From positions 310,001-374,000 of the forward strand of contig NW_025407861.1 of NCBI RefSeq assembly GCF_003324165.1: 64,000 nucleotides of DNA, in the 5' to 3' direction. The notes under the pieces are model-generated. The model did not search any database and was not told where the DNA came from. It saw nothing but the letters and a program-made list of their open reading frames with translations. A program made the position numbers and the translations under genes. Positions within the stretch are counted from its first letter, which is position 1; every line of letters starts with the position of its first letter. Below are positions 42,561-53,838 of this stretch, one piece after another. The stretch is from Naegleria lovaniensis (Eukaryota > Heterolobosea > Eutetramitea > Acrasida > Naegleriidae).

Positions 42561-44606
42561 TTATTCATTGGTAGTGGTTACTGAAGAATTGGCGATATGG
42601 TTCAACTTGTTTCGTTTCCAGCAACGAGCACAGGTCAGAATTTCTAAAATTCTTTTACCATACACCATTTCAATGGCTGTCTCGTTGAAGGTAATGTAAG
42701 ACGAGAGAGAAATGACAGCTGTCAGTGCAGAATCCATGAAAGTGTTTCTAGCCATTCCCCAAAATAAATTCATGATATCAAATCCAAAGACATAACTGAC
42801 GAACATGAGTGCTGAAATGGCACAACCTGCCAAAAATACACCAGTTTCTGCAAGCATAAATTTTGTGAAACGATATTCCATCAAATTCTTCGAGTCTCCT
42901 ACTGTTTTTCGAAGTTTGTACAAAATTCGAAATCCATAAAAAGCAAACCCTAAAACAAAGGTAAACAAATAAATGACAATACAGAGACTCAATAATATCC
43001 AAGCGTAGGATTCCTTTTTGGTTGCTCCAAACACAATGAGTGAGACAATGACAATAATGACCATGGCAATATAGAACAGAGAGAGAATTGCAATATTGAG
43101 CTTACTCAGTCCATTTCCTTGCTTGGAGTCTGTGGTCTTTCTATTTGATAGATCAATCACATGACTCCAACTAATAATTAAACTTGAATATCCACAAATG
43201 ATAAATCCACAAGCCAATCCTCTAAACACTCCAGAAAAATAATTTTTAAAGAATGGATTAGACGCCTTAAAGTTAAATAATATTCTCATAAAATTCTCCA
43301 TAAATGCAAGTAAGGAAGCAATGGTAAAGAAAGGAGGTGGTTGACTGACAATATCAAAAAAGTGTTTGAAAAACATGGCAATTTTTTGTGGAACGGAAAT
43401 GCCGAGGCCTTGAGTTCGTAATCGTTCCTTAAATGTGAGAATTCTCTCTCCAAATCGAGGTACTAACACGAGAACGAGCTGAGCCACAAAAATCGAGGCA
43501 AATATTAAGGCAAAGATCCACACCGAATATCTGTAGGTGAAATTGATTTGCCAATTTTGAAAGAAATCATTGCATTGAAAGCCAAAACTCTTATCCCTTT
43601 CGGATTGGTAATTACACCAACATATGAATGGTACCGTGAGTGGTGCACTCAAGCTTGTCACATCACTATTAAAATATTCTCTAAAGTAGAAGGTAAGAAT
43701 GGGATTGAGAGAAACTGATGATACAGTGAGTTGAGGATTTGGTTGTGGTGCACCAGTGACTCGTTCCATGTATCTAGCAAATCGATTCATGAAATATTCG
43801 GACATGAAAAAGTTGTAATCCAAGAGAGCCAAATTATTGGATGATCCTTCTGCAGAGGAAGCAACACCGTTACAATGAACATTAGACACTTGATTGAATT
43901 TGGCAATGAATTGATCACTGGGAATAGTCGTCGTAGTGGTTGCATTTTCTGAAGCGCCCAATACAAAGGCAGGACACGAATTGTTCATCAATGCTTGGCG
44001 AAATAATTCGGAAGAAGTCTGATTACATCGTAAGCAGTAATTGAAAATAATTCCCAAATTCATTCGTTGAGTCGTATTTCTCAAATTCCAAACATTCTCC
44101 CTACGACACAAATAATTGACACAAGAAAAGTCTTCATTGGGTGATTCGGGAACAATTCGACTCTCATAAAACTCTGTTGGCAATGAAGTTTTGTCTTTCA
44201 AATTACAAAAATCATAATAATCAGTATCAATGGTGAACATGAAGGGATAGTAGGGTTGATTGATAGGAGCGTGTCTCAAACAATCATGTTTGGGATACAA
44301 GATGGTATTGAGTATCACGTGGGATGACAAGTTCGAGTCGAGTAAAGATGTTTGCTGTGTGGATGTTGTGAAAAAATTCTTGTGATATTCATCATGAACA
44401 TTGGGATGAGCTTTGGCCATATTTGTTCCTGACGATCGTCTCATAGGCAGGTTGTGTTGTGAGATTATACTAGAGGAGTATACTGCTGCTGTTGTGCCGA
44501 ATACAAGCAGGAAACCACATATCAGCAGTGGTAAAATAAATACAGTGTGAAGTGTGTTGTAATTGTTGTTGTTACAATGGGAATATGGAGCGTTGGTGAG
44601 TGTCAT
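42561..44606 (-). CDS. Multi-pass membrane protein with large ectodomain, receptor-like
   Basis: A single 681-aa frame. A hydrophobic stretch near residues 22-45 is a signal peptide or anchor. The ectodomain (50-345) has many sequons and paired cysteines (CNLKD, CVNYLCRREN, CLRC). From about residue 350 on there are seven or so hydrophobic helices (for example YSVWIFALIFASIFVAQLVL, LNIAILSLFYIAMVIIVIVS, ETGVFLAGCAISALMFVSYV), and the short C-terminal tail is cytosolic. The layout of a large glycosylated ectodomain plus a heptahelical block is receptor-like and would suit the G-alpha encoded upstream, but no family motif is recognised and the helix count is by eye. Confidence 0.7.
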   Translation of the reverse strand: MTLTNAPYSHCNNNNYNTLHTVFILPLLICGFLLVFGTTAAVYSSSIISQHNLPMRRSSGTNMAKAHPNVHDEYHKNFFTTSTQQTSLLDSNLSSHVILNTILYPKHDCLRHAPINQPYYPFMFTIDTDYYDFCNLKDKTSLPTEFYESRIVPESPNEDFSCVNYLCRRENVWNLRNTTQRMNLGIIFNYCLRCNQTSSELFRQALMNNSCPAFVLGASENATTTTTIPSDQFIAKFNQVSNVHCNGVASSAEGSSNNLALLDYNFFMSEYFMNRFARYMERVTGAPQPNPQLTVSSVSLNPILTFYFREYFNSDVTSLSAPLTVPFICWCNYQSERDKSFGFQCNDFFQNWQINFTYRYSVWIFALIFASIFVAQLVLVLVPRFGERILTFKERLRTQGLGISVPQKIAMFFKHFFDIVSQPPPFFTIASLLAFMENFMRILFNFKASNPFFKNYFSGVFRGLACGFIICGYSSLIISWSHVIDLSNRKTTDSKQGNGLSKLNIAILSLFYIAMVIIVIVSLIVFGATKKESYAWILLSLCIVIYLFTFVLGFAFYGFRILYKLRKTVGDSKNLMEYRFTKFMLAETGVFLAGCAISALMFVSYVFGFDIMNLFWGMARNTFMDSALTAVISLSSYITFNETAIEMVYGKRILEILTCARCWKRNKLNHIANSSVTTTNE

Positions 44607-45044
44607 TTCAACTGAAGTTATGGAATGAAAGGAACGAATGGTATATCATGCAAGAGAGTTGAGATTGTTTTTTTGATGGTTGAAAGAAGGGAAGCAAGGC
44701 CGTTCAGATTCATGCCAATACGGATCTCACATTTTACAAGAGCAGTTGTGATAAGAACGAACAAATACAGTCCACCTTTTCAACATCATCAACGACAGTA
44801 GTGGTAGTTGGTTCCTTTTGTGGAAAAATTAAGCGTTGTTTTACAATCGTCAAGGGTGTTTAACTTGCATAATTTAACGTTTGCAACAAGGAAAGACTGG
44901 TGGAATCCTCAGATTTTCCAAAGTCAATGAATAAAGTTGCATCTGCGTATGCTGTAAGGAGAGCCAACAAGAGAGTGAAACCTCACCTCTTTGAATTTCG
45001 GATGCAATGACTTTTTCAAGTGGTTGTGTGAAAACTTGCCCATG
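44607..45044. other. Intergenic
   Basis: 438 bp between two minus-strand genes. I see no RNA gene or repeat. Confidence 0.5.
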
Positions 45045-46355
45045 TCATCGTGTCGAAAAATGGAAAGTGATCTCTGGTGACAAATGAGTGGTCATGTTCT
45101 GATGTTGCTGCAATTGCTCAAACAAACATTGAAGCATGTGTTGCTTTTCCTTGAGTATAATATCCATGAAACATTCAGCTGAATGATAACAGAGAGTAAA
45201 GCGATTTCCACATACGAGAGAGGTTGGTTGTTGATTTTGGTGTTTGGCAGATGCAATAAGTTGTTGACCGTCAACAAGAATTGGAGTTGGCGAAATTGGG
45301 TTATGATGAATCCACTGGCCAATGGCACCATTAGAGTTGGATCCACAGGCCAAAATTTGTCCGTCAAGAGTCATCATTACAGAAAAGTGATCACCACACG
45401 AAACATCTCTAAAGGTTGTTTGAGGCATCACTATAGAGAATTCATATCGGTTATAAAAGTCATTGAGGCCAAGTTGGCCAAAATCATTGGCTCCTGTCGA
45501 GTATATGTGGCCCCTCTCACTCAATACCAGTACATGATGCATGCCACATGCTGTTTTTTGTATCTTTTCAATATTCTCCGAATTCATAATTTCAATCTTT
45601 CTAAACACTTTCACAGTGCTGTCCTCCTCATTTGAAATTCCAAGCTCCCCATTTAAATTACTTCCTGCAACGTAAATGAATCCACTTTCTCCAATTGCAA
45701 CAGAATTATGATATCCAAAATTAATTGATTTCACACTCTCTGGTATCGATGAAACAAGCGTAAATTTGTTTCGATCGAAATAATGACCCAACCCAAATTC
45801 ACCACAACCATTTTCTCCAATGACATATAGAGAACCATCACGAGAAATGACTCCACAATGGGTGTATCGAGCATGTATATATTCAATACCAGCATTTTTC
45901 AATTTTGTGGGTACATAAGGATCCAAATTCGTAAACACCTCACATTCCATTAAGGGACTTGATCCAATAAAACTCCCACAGACAAACAATTGTCCCAACA
46001 ATGTTTGAGCCAATATAAATCGATTTCCAATGGCAACGTTTTTAATGGCAAGTCCTTGCAATCCATTTCCGATCCATGTAAAAGGTTTTATGGATGGATA
46101 TTTCTCATTATTGAAACCAAACATGGAGGCAACGTTCTTACCACTTCCAAATAACTTTCCATCCATAGTCAACATGGCGGTAGCAAATTCATTGTTGGCT
46201 ACAATTTTACGAATTTGAAAATTGCATGATGGTAGAGTTAGCGGTGTTAATTCAAAAAGATCATCGTTAGTATTAATATTATTACGAAATTCAAGAAGAA
46301 GGCTTTCCGAGGATTTCAATACTTCATATTCATTGGCTCCGAATCCATACAACAT
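45045..46355 (-). CDS. RCC1-repeat beta-propeller protein
   Basis: This 436-aa single-exon frame is made almost entirely of RCC1-type repeats. Recurrent blades include LYVIGENGCGEFGLGHY, IYVAGSNLNGELGISNE, IYSTGANDFGQLGLNDF and ILACGSNSNGAIGQW, about 50-55 residues apart, with the G-x-N-x-x-G-x-L-G signature. Roughly seven repeats are expected for one closed propeller, which fits the length. The first residues MLYGFGANEYEVL start directly with a blade, so there is no targeting sequence. RCC1 propellers act as guanine-nucleotide exchange factors or as plain interaction domains, and which applies here cannot be told. The C-terminal 50 residues are Gln/His-rich. Confidence 0.88.
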   Translation of the reverse strand: MLYGFGANEYEVLKSSESLLLEFRNNINTNDDLFELTPLTLPSCNFQIRKIVANNEFATAMLTMDGKLFGSGKNVASMFGFNNEKYPSIKPFTWIGNGLQGLAIKNVAIGNRFILAQTLLGQLFVCGSFIGSSPLMECEVFTNLDPYVPTKLKNAGIEYIHARYTHCGVISRDGSLYVIGENGCGEFGLGHYFDRNKFTLVSSIPESVKSINFGYHNSVAIGESGFIYVAGSNLNGELGISNEEDSTVKVFRKIEIMNSENIEKIQKTACGMHHVLVLSERGHIYSTGANDFGQLGLNDFYNRYEFSIVMPQTTFRDVSCGDHFSVMMTLDGQILACGSNSNGAIGQWIHHNPISPTPILVDGQQLIASAKHQNQQPTSLVCGNRFTLCYHSAECFMDIILKEKQHMLQCLFEQLQQHQNMTTHLSPEITFHFSTR

Positions 46356-46536
46356 AATTATGATGAATCGTTGTGGCGTTTTTTAGATGAAAAAAAATTA
46401 TTGAATTAAGGTAGATGGCTGGTTGCAATTGAAATTTCACTGTAGACGTAGAATAACAATTTATTGAAGTATCTACAACTGAGGACGCAATAATAATTAA
46501 TCGGAAAGTGTTTCATCGTTACAAACAACAAAAAAT

Positions 46537-47448
46537 ATGTCTTCTTCATCAGCTTCATCGTCGGGTGGCGTTGGAATTAAAGCCATTGTGGTTGGATCTA
46601 CTGGCTTGATTGGAAAGAATCTTGTGCGTTTACTTTCCCAACAAGATCCTAACGTGTATTCAAAAATTGTGGCCATTTCTAGACGAAAGGAAAATCCATT
46701 CAATTTTCCAAATTCAACCGTTCCGATTGATCATGTTTGTTTGGATAATTTAGATCATTTGAATAGTATTGAAAATGTATTTGATGGAGTGGATGAGGCT
46801 TATTGTTGTCTCGGAACAACTATTAAAGCGGTAGGAAACGATAAGACGAAATTCCGTCATGTCGATTATGATTATCCAGAGTCATTTGCTTCATTGGTGT
46901 ATTCAAAATTTGCCAACAATTTAACATCATCTTCACCAAATAACATCAAACAATTCTTTTTGGTGACTGCAGTTGGTGCCGACAGCAAATCCATGTTTTT
47001 TTATAATCAAGTGAAAGGCGACATTGAGAGAGCATGTGCCAAGAAACAATTGGATTTTGTTGAATCGTACAAGAATAATAATTCTGGATCTTCCTCCATT
47101 CCTACCTATTGTCACATCATTAAACCTGGTTTATTAATTGGAGAGCGTGAGAATGAACAGCGATTTGGAGAGCGTGTTGCTCAGAATTTGAATAATGCAC
47201 TCGATTGGATGCTACCAAGAAGTTGGAGTGGAGTGAAGGGAGAAGATGTTGCCAAGGCCATGATTCAAATTGCTCAAGTCACTCGAAGTCAAAAACAATT
47301 AGACATTTTGAAAGAACGTGACAATCACAACACCATTGGCGACGTCTCTAAGGACGACCGATTTGCAAAACACATTTTCGCTCACGGCAATGCCACCCTT
47401 AAAGATTATGCTCAAGACTATGACAAGCAACGAGAACAGAAAAATTAA
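46537..47448 (+). CDS. HTATIP2/TIP30-like NAD(P)-binding oxidoreductase
   Basis: The 303-aa frame has a Ser-rich leader of about 13 residues and then a Rossmann fold: AIVVGSTGLIGKNLV is the nucleotide-binding G-x-x-G-x-x-G loop, and ISRR after the next strand fits NADP preference. A conserved CCLGTT motif follows. Tyr156 and Lys160 in FFYNQVKGDIE make the Y-x-x-x-K pair of extended short-chain dehydrogenases. IKPGLLIGERE and a C-terminal helical part complete the HTATIP2 (TIP30/CC3)-type fold. In animals the family acts in the cytosol and nucleus, with roles in nuclear import and transcription control; in microbes its members are generic oxidoreductases. The substrate is unknown. Confidence 0.88.
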   Translation: MSSSSASSSGGVGIKAIVVGSTGLIGKNLVRLLSQQDPNVYSKIVAISRRKENPFNFPNSTVPIDHVCLDNLDHLNSIENVFDGVDEAYCCLGTTIKAVGNDKTKFRHVDYDYPESFASLVYSKFANNLTSSSPNNIKQFFLVTAVGADSKSMFFYNQVKGDIERACAKKQLDFVESYKNNNSGSSSIPTYCHIIKPGLLIGERENEQRFGERVAQNLNNALDWMLPRSWSGVKGEDVAKAMIQIAQVTRSQKQLDILKERDNHNTIGDVSKDDRFAKHIFAHGNATLKDYAQDYDKQREQKN

Positions 47449-47587
47449 TTTTTCAACACGAGTTTGTTAATATATGATGAATCTTTATTTGTAAATACAT
47501 GGTTGTTCTTGCGAACCTGGGCCAACACCAAAGTATTTCAAATTTGCGAATAGGACGTTAAATTTTTATTTCAAAAAAAAAAAATAG

Positions 47588-49948
47588 ATGACGTGGGATA
47601 GCACTCATGACGATCGGATGGGCGCCGCTGCAGATTTTTCGCCTAGTTCGTTAGTGCTTCAATCCATAACTCGTATGATGGCTTCTTCGGATGCTTCAAA
47701 AATAACTTCGGGTTCTTTGGAAAACAATGATGATGGTACTCCCATCATGGGGCAAGCGATTCAATTACTTTGGGACGGAATTAATATTACGAATAACGGA
47801 ACCAATAATTCAACAAATGGAACTGTAACAGAAACTCAACCGATTGATGCGTTTTTTTCAGTGAGTTTGGGACTCACTATTGTTCTGGGAATTATATTTT
47901 CATATTGTATACTCCGGTACTATGCAAAGAATTCTTCCTTGAGTTGGTTTTTGTATATTCCTCTCTTGTTAACGTATACATTGTTGTTTACAGCTGTCGG
48001 ATTGGTGTGTTTTGATTTGGCGGCTGCCAGGTCTGTCGACCGTTCATCGGCAAAAACCGATGCGAATAGAGCCCTTGAAATTACGTGGCGAGTGATTTAT
48101 TGGACTTGCTTTGGACTGGCTCAAGTGATTTTACCCCTATTCAAGGGATATCCCTTCACAGGTGAATTTACTGCACTCTTCAGACTCTTGAGATCCATTG
48201 TCATGAACTTGTTGGCCATTTCTGTCATGATTTTGATCGGATTGGGAGGTTTAGGAGGGTTTTTGATTTATATTGCCATTGTTGATGACATTAAAAATGT
48301 CACATTCAACATGTTAATGGGTCTTGCCCTTTCTCTCTCGAACATTGTAGGTTTGGCACTTCTCATCACATTATTGGGATATGGTATTGTCATTCTTCCG
48401 AGAACTCTGTGGGAAATTTCGAATGATCAAAGACAATTAAGGCTCTATGAATTTAGAAGCGTCGGATTACTAGAAACACTCACCGATACTGAAGATGAAC
48501 TCATTGAACTCATATCCATCTGTACATATTTAGACAAACACGTGGATCAATCACACAAACAACGAAAGAACGTCGATCGCATGATGAAAACCGTCAATGA
48601 GCTCATGGAAACTCACCCTCAATTGAAAAAAGCTCGTCTCAGAGATCGCTTTGAACCTGGAAAGCTTCCTGACATTGAAAAATTGAGTCGATGGAGATTA
48701 GTGTCCATTCATGGAGACTTGAAAAATACCATGCTTGAATTTGACATTCATCAATACCAATGGAAGTATTTACAAGTTCGTGCCTTCATTTTACAAGACA
48801 TTATTGACTCTAAATCTAATGGTTTAAGAAAAGTCGACTCACCCTTCCTTCAACGAAGATTTACTTGGTGGCAAAAAATTATTGAGAAACCCGAATGGAT
48901 TTATTACAGGTACTTGAGACCATGGTTCTTAAAGTTGTTGGTACTCTTGTACATTCCGTGTGCCTTCATCTTGTTATGGTGTGAATTTACTCCCCTCTTC
49001 AAAAATGTGACCACTGTGAGACTCTCAGTTCTGGAATTGCTCATTGAATCCATTCATGACCGTTTCATCACACAATTTGTTGCATTATTTATTTTACTCA
49101 TGATTTTGGTCACCATCATGTTTGCATTATTCAATGTGAGAGTAATGCAATATTTTAGAATCATTCCTCACCATACAGACTCCTACACACTCTTTTATAC
49201 TGCTCAATTATTATGTCGAGTCATTCCTAGTATGATGTACAACTTTTTACAATTGATTGGTGTCACGAAAAACGATGGTGTTGCCTATTTCAACATTTAT
49301 GGAGAGTTGAGATTGGATGGACTTAAAATTTTTGGTGCCATTGGTGGTTTTGTGGTCGATTATTTACCACTGGGTATTATTCTTGTTGCTTTTGTTGCAC
49401 TATTCAGAATTTTGGAAAGATTAGGAACTCTTATTAACATTGAACGATTCAAATACAATGGCGGAGACAAGATTACCGACGAACGAGTGTTGGAAGGAAA
49501 GGAAATTTTGCAACGTGCCAGAGAGAGAAAACTCAAACATTTACAAACAGCAAGAGAAGAATTTGGCTCTAAATATTTCTCAATTTCCACCTTCTTTGAT
49601 AAATTGGATGAGCACGATAGTGGAAAGAAGAGTCATTCCAAGAAAGTCTATGGTCAACAAGAAGATTATGACGATAGTATGAATAATATTGAAATTTCTG
49701 GAGATATTAAATTTGGAGAAAAGATTGAGGATGATGTGCGAATGGAAGAGTTCAATGTGCATCATTATCAAAGTCCTGAAATGAATAGAAGCAACAAAAA
49801 GTCTTCGGCAAACAAATCGTACACGAAATTTGAGGAGGACGACGAGGATGATGTGCAAGAAAAGCCCATGAGTCATTCCTATAAGAGCACTAGAGAGGAA
49901 TACAAGAACAAATGGAAGAAATCAAAGAATTTCGAGTCAGTTTTGTAG
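47588..49948 (+). CDS. LMBR1-domain membrane protein (LMBRD2-like)
   Basis: The 786-aa single frame has a short luminal N-terminus with sequons and nine predicted membrane helices: five between residues about 90 and 280 and four between about 450 and 625. Between the helix groups lies a helical cytosolic block beginning IVILPRTLWEISNDQRQLRL, the conserved PR-x-LW start of the LMBR1 central domain, continuing with long coiled-coil-like helices. The C-terminal 150 residues are acidic/basic and Ser-rich. LMBR1 proteins act at plasma or lysosomal membranes; LMBRD2 has been linked to beta-adrenergic receptor signalling in animals. A poly-A stretch just before the ATG separates it from the previous gene. 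Confidence 0.85.
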   Translation: MTWDSTHDDRMGAAADFSPSSLVLQSITRMMASSDASKITSGSLENNDDGTPIMGQAIQLLWDGINITNNGTNNSTNGTVTETQPIDAFFSVSLGLTIVLGIIFSYCILRYYAKNSSLSWFLYIPLLLTYTLLFTAVGLVCFDLAAARSVDRSSAKTDANRALEITWRVIYWTCFGLAQVILPLFKGYPFTGEFTALFRLLRSIVMNLLAISVMILIGLGGLGGFLIYIAIVDDIKNVTFNMLMGLALSLSNIVGLALLITLLGYGIVILPRTLWEISNDQRQLRLYEFRSVGLLETLTDTEDELIELISICTYLDKHVDQSHKQRKNVDRMMKTVNELMETHPQLKKARLRDRFEPGKLPDIEKLSRWRLVSIHGDLKNTMLEFDIHQYQWKYLQVRAFILQDIIDSKSNGLRKVDSPFLQRRFTWWQKIIEKPEWIYYRYLRPWFLKLLVLLYIPCAFILLWCEFTPLFKNVTTVRLSVLELLIESIHDRFITQFVALFILLMILVTIMFALFNVRVMQYFRIIPHHTDSYTLFYTAQLLCRVIPSMMYNFLQLIGVTKNDGVAYFNIYGELRLDGLKIFGAIGGFVVDYLPLGIILVAFVALFRILERLGTLINIERFKYNGGDKITDERVLEGKEILQRARERKLKHLQTAREEFGSKYFSISTFFDKLDEHDSGKKSHSKKVYGQQEDYDDSMNNIEISGDIKFGEKIEDDVRMEEFNVHHYQSPEMNRSNKKSSANKSYTKFEEDDEDDVQEKPMSHSYKSTREEYKNKWKKSKNFESVL

Positions 49949-50106
49949 GCGGTATTGCAACAGCTTTCAGAATCCAATTGTACATTTAATTTATTAGCGT
50001 TATATGCAGAGTGAAATTTATGTGTTTTTTTGTAATATTGTGTTGAACTGTTGTGTGTTTGAAAATGACAAAGTGCGTACGAACAAGTGAGTGGTGTGAA
50101 ACATCA

Positions 50107-53100
50107 CTAAATGTGAACAATTCGATCTGCTTCACTTTGAAGAGCCGAGTTGTGAGAAATCATAATGACTTGTTGCTTATCCTTAAACATGGTGGTCAAA
50201 ATACGGGCAACGATTTTTTGCTTCTCCTCATCGAGGTTTGCATCAATCTCATCCAAAATGTAGAACATGCTGTTTTTGAAAGTGGCCAAGGCAAAAAGAA
50301 AAGCCAAGCTTAACATGGTTTTTTCGCCTCCAGAAAGCTGATTAAGAGGAATGGGGCTCTGTGAGGCCTGTTGGCTTTCATTGCTCTTGGATCTTGGTAA
50401 AATGCTATTTCTTTGCATGTTCGATTTGTGTTTAACAATGAATTCAATTCCTTCACTAACTTTTTCTCCAACCATAGCTAAATGACATTCCTTATTTGCA
50501 AGCATCATGGAGGTATACTTGATGAACAGAGACGAAATCTTTTCAAAAGCAATTTGATTGTAACGATCCACAATTTGTTGACCCTGTGCAATTCCTTCTT
50601 TCAACTGGTCACAGCTTGTTTTGATCCATTCCACTCGATTCAAACTATTATTGAGGGTTTGTTGTTTTCGTTCGACATCGTTAGAGTCAATCAGCAAGTT
50701 TTTTGCTTTCTTTTTGAGTTTGGAGAATTTCTTTTCCAGATTTGCAATGATCACTTCTAATTCTTCGACGGATTTTGTGTTCATGGCATTGTCATGGTCA
50801 TAGAGCTCAAGGGAGGTGGCTTGCTCAATAGATGAAATTTCTTTTTGGAATGATGTAATTTCTTGAAAGAGCGATTTTTCTAGCTGCTCCATTGCTTTGA
50901 GAGACTTTTCAATTTCCAGCTTTCTTTGAAGAAGTTTTTTTGACTCTAAAGGGAAATAAATAAAATTATCGAACGTTACAGCTCGTTGAACATACTTACT
51001 TGTTTTTCCTTCCTCTTGATGCTTTTTCATCGTTTCATATCGTTTCGAGAGTTCCTCAATTCTTGTCAAACAATTACCAAGATCATCTTTTAGATGCTGT
51101 TCCTTTTCTTTCATTTTAGAAACTTCCAACTCAATTTCTTGTAAATGATTGTGGGATATTTTCTCCCCTTCTTGTTGCTGTTCTATCTCTTCAATCTCGT
51201 CGAGTATAGTCTCTTTTTCCATAGTCAATTGTTCATGTTCGGATTTCATTCTTTGAACGGCATTGTTTGAATTTAATTGTTCCTCAATGTATATTTTCTT
51301 AACCTTTAACTCCTCTATTTCGATTGTTTCTTTGGAAATTCGTTGTTGAAGATTATGTTTCTGTTTGTTGAGCTTGTCCAAACGCTCACGCTCTAGCTTC
51401 AAACGATGTGTCATTTGCTGTAATGACGCAATTTCCCTTGTCAATTTTTCTTGTTCATGGACACGAAGTTTTACCTGTTCCACAATTTCCTCTTCTTCCT
51501 TCATTTGTTTCTCAGCACTTTGAAGCCTTAATTTTTGTGAAATAATATTTGTAGAATTCTGCCTTGAAAAATCTCCGCCAATGATTCGTCCTGGAATATG
51601 TTTGACTCCATCAAGCGTCCTGAGTAAACATTTAGTGAATAAGAGCTTCATGCATTTCGACTACTTACACAGATGAAATTCCAAGTTCAAGTAGTTTCTT
51701 GGACATGTCATTGGAGCTGGAAATGACAAAATCACCGAAACATCTTTGAACGGCAGTTTCAATCTCTGGATCAAATTGAATCAGATCCATTGGTAGGAAA
51801 AACTCTAAATCGTTACGCTGTCTTAATTTTCTTTGAATGTCAATCTTTTTTCTTTGAGGCGTTGCGTCCAGTCTGTCCATGGGCCAAATTACACATTGCC
51901 TTTTTAAACTGGTGTACTTGACTAACACTTGTTCGGCCTCATCTGTTGTTCGTGTGATAATATTGAAAATATTTCTTCCTGCAATGACAAAAAGGGCGAG
52001 TAAATAACTTTCTGTGTTAGGATTCAAAGTAATCTTGTTGATCAAGGTGGAGTTGGGGAAAAGATCCAGCTCGTGAGAGTGTAGGATTTGAGTTAAATAC
52101 GAATGATTACTCTTTAAAACGCGTAGTTTTCCTTCATGGGCTGTCAGGTAGTCTCTCATTTGAGAAAGAGAACGTTGTGCTTCATCCAATGATGCATTAG
52201 AGCCCCCTTGAAAGGAGGATATTCCATTCTCAAGTTGATGAACAAGACTCTCAGCGTTTGATTTTTCACTTTCAATTGTATTGACTAGATTAGTAAGTCG
52301 TTGCACTGAAGCATTCAACGAATCTATGGATTGTTCTGCTAGCTTGAGCTCAGTCGCTAGCTGTTGGGGAGTGTGCGTGATCTCTCCCTGTGAAGAGCTT
52401 ATAAAAGTTTGAAATAATTACAAAATCAAGTTATGCTTACCTTTTCATAACAACTTCTATAGCTAACAGTCGTGCATCCAAAACTGCCTTATTTTGAGTC
52501 AATTCTTGAAATCTATGCTTTCTAGAGTGGTCTAATTGGGTCTGTTCTTGAAAGGCAAGAAGTAGTTGCTTTCGCTTTTCTTCAAGTTGAGAAATTTCTT
52601 CCTGAATGAGATCCAAATTAAACTCTAAATCCTGTCGATTCTTTTCCTTTAAATCTAACTCTTCCAAGCACTCACCAGTAGCGTTGGTATTGTCATCGCA
52701 TTTACTTAATGGGTCAATATCGATGTTTAACTCAATTTCATTGATTTCATCTTGCAACTTGACCATCGTTTGATGAACATTCTTCTGCTCTTCCAATTTC
52801 AATGCAACTTTTCCTTCAAGTTCTGTTTTTCTTGACAATTTGACAGCAATTCTAGCTTGTCTCAAATCAGCCTCCACACTTTGTTTCTCCTGAACGAGTT
52901 TAATCCTTCTCATATCCTCTTCAATAACCTTCTTCAACTTGTCTATTTGTTGCTTAATGTGCTTTTCAGTACCTTTCCATACTTCCAAGTCATGAAGAGC
53001 TTTTTCAACCTTTTGTTGAAAATTCAAACCTCCACTTTCATCAGTAATCATTTCAGCCAACTTTTTCGGATCCTTAAAACTCAATGCAATCACCTGATTC

Positions 53101-53720
53101 TGCAAAATAACATAATTGGCACAATTTCTGAGTCCGTTTTTGAAGAGAAACGATTGGACCTCTCTCAGCGATACATGTTTGCCATCCAATTTATATTTCC
53201 GAGCATTCTTGTTTTTAAAGATGGTTACCGATAATTCATGTTGTTTGGAACATTCGCCCTCGATGGTAGATGTTGTTGTTTTCGGAAGGGTTTGTTGCAG
53301 AGTTTGTTCATCCTGTTCATCCTCCATCAAATCTTCTGAATGATTCCGTTCTTTCTCTTTCAATGGTTGGAAATTTCCTTCTTCTGAAACGGTTTCAGAT
53401 GAACATCTTGAAAAGATCAATTGAACATGAGCATATGGTTCTTTCTCTTCTCCTCTCGTGGTGAGAAGATCGTCCAATTTACTCACTCTCAACTGTTTGA
53501 TATCAAAGCCTAATGCGAAACAAATAGCATCCACTTGGAACATCAATATTCGTATAAGAGAGGCTTTCGCGAGCAGGATTCCAAAGTACTTACCAATATT
53601 ACTCTTTCCTTTACCATTCGGGCCAACCAAGCAGTTGACTCCTTGGATAAACTCGACTAGTTTGGGTGCAGACTGGCTGTATGATTTGAAACCACTCATG
53701 TATACCTTATGGAGAAACAT
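50107..53720 (-). CDS. Divergent SMC2-like chromosome ATPase (5 exons)
   Basis: Exons 53720..53594, 53533..52441, 52397..51669, 51619..51000 and 50945..50107 give 1135 aa, with introns of 60, 43, 49 and 54 nt. The fourth intron has no stop and a length divisible by three, so it hides inside an open frame, but GTAAGT...CCTTTAG marks it. The N-terminus MFLHKVYMSGFKSYSQ leads to the Walker A GPNGKGKSNI (intron 1 lies within its last codon context), then VDAICFALGF. Coiled coils flank a hinge (about residues 500-650) in the SMC2 style, with FDPEIETAVQRCFGDF and VTLDGVKHIPGRIIGGDF. The C-terminal head has the signature LSGGEKTMLSLAFLFAL and Walker B FYILDEIDANLDEE. Condensin-type chromosome compaction is the family role. 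Divergent hinge and head sequences suggest a paralog and not the main SMC2. Confidence 0.8.
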
Positions 53721-53838
53721 TTTTTTGTAAACTATTCAAATCGCTTGCTTGCTCCAAAGCCTTAGCCTTAACAACTCTAGAAAATTCAAACTAGTTTTTA
53801 ATGAATGAGCGTGATATGCATGCTTTCTAAATTCCTAT

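Noticed and set aside
53116-53730. Plus-strand frames inside the SMC gene
   Set aside because: Mirror frames of a well-supported minus-strand gene.
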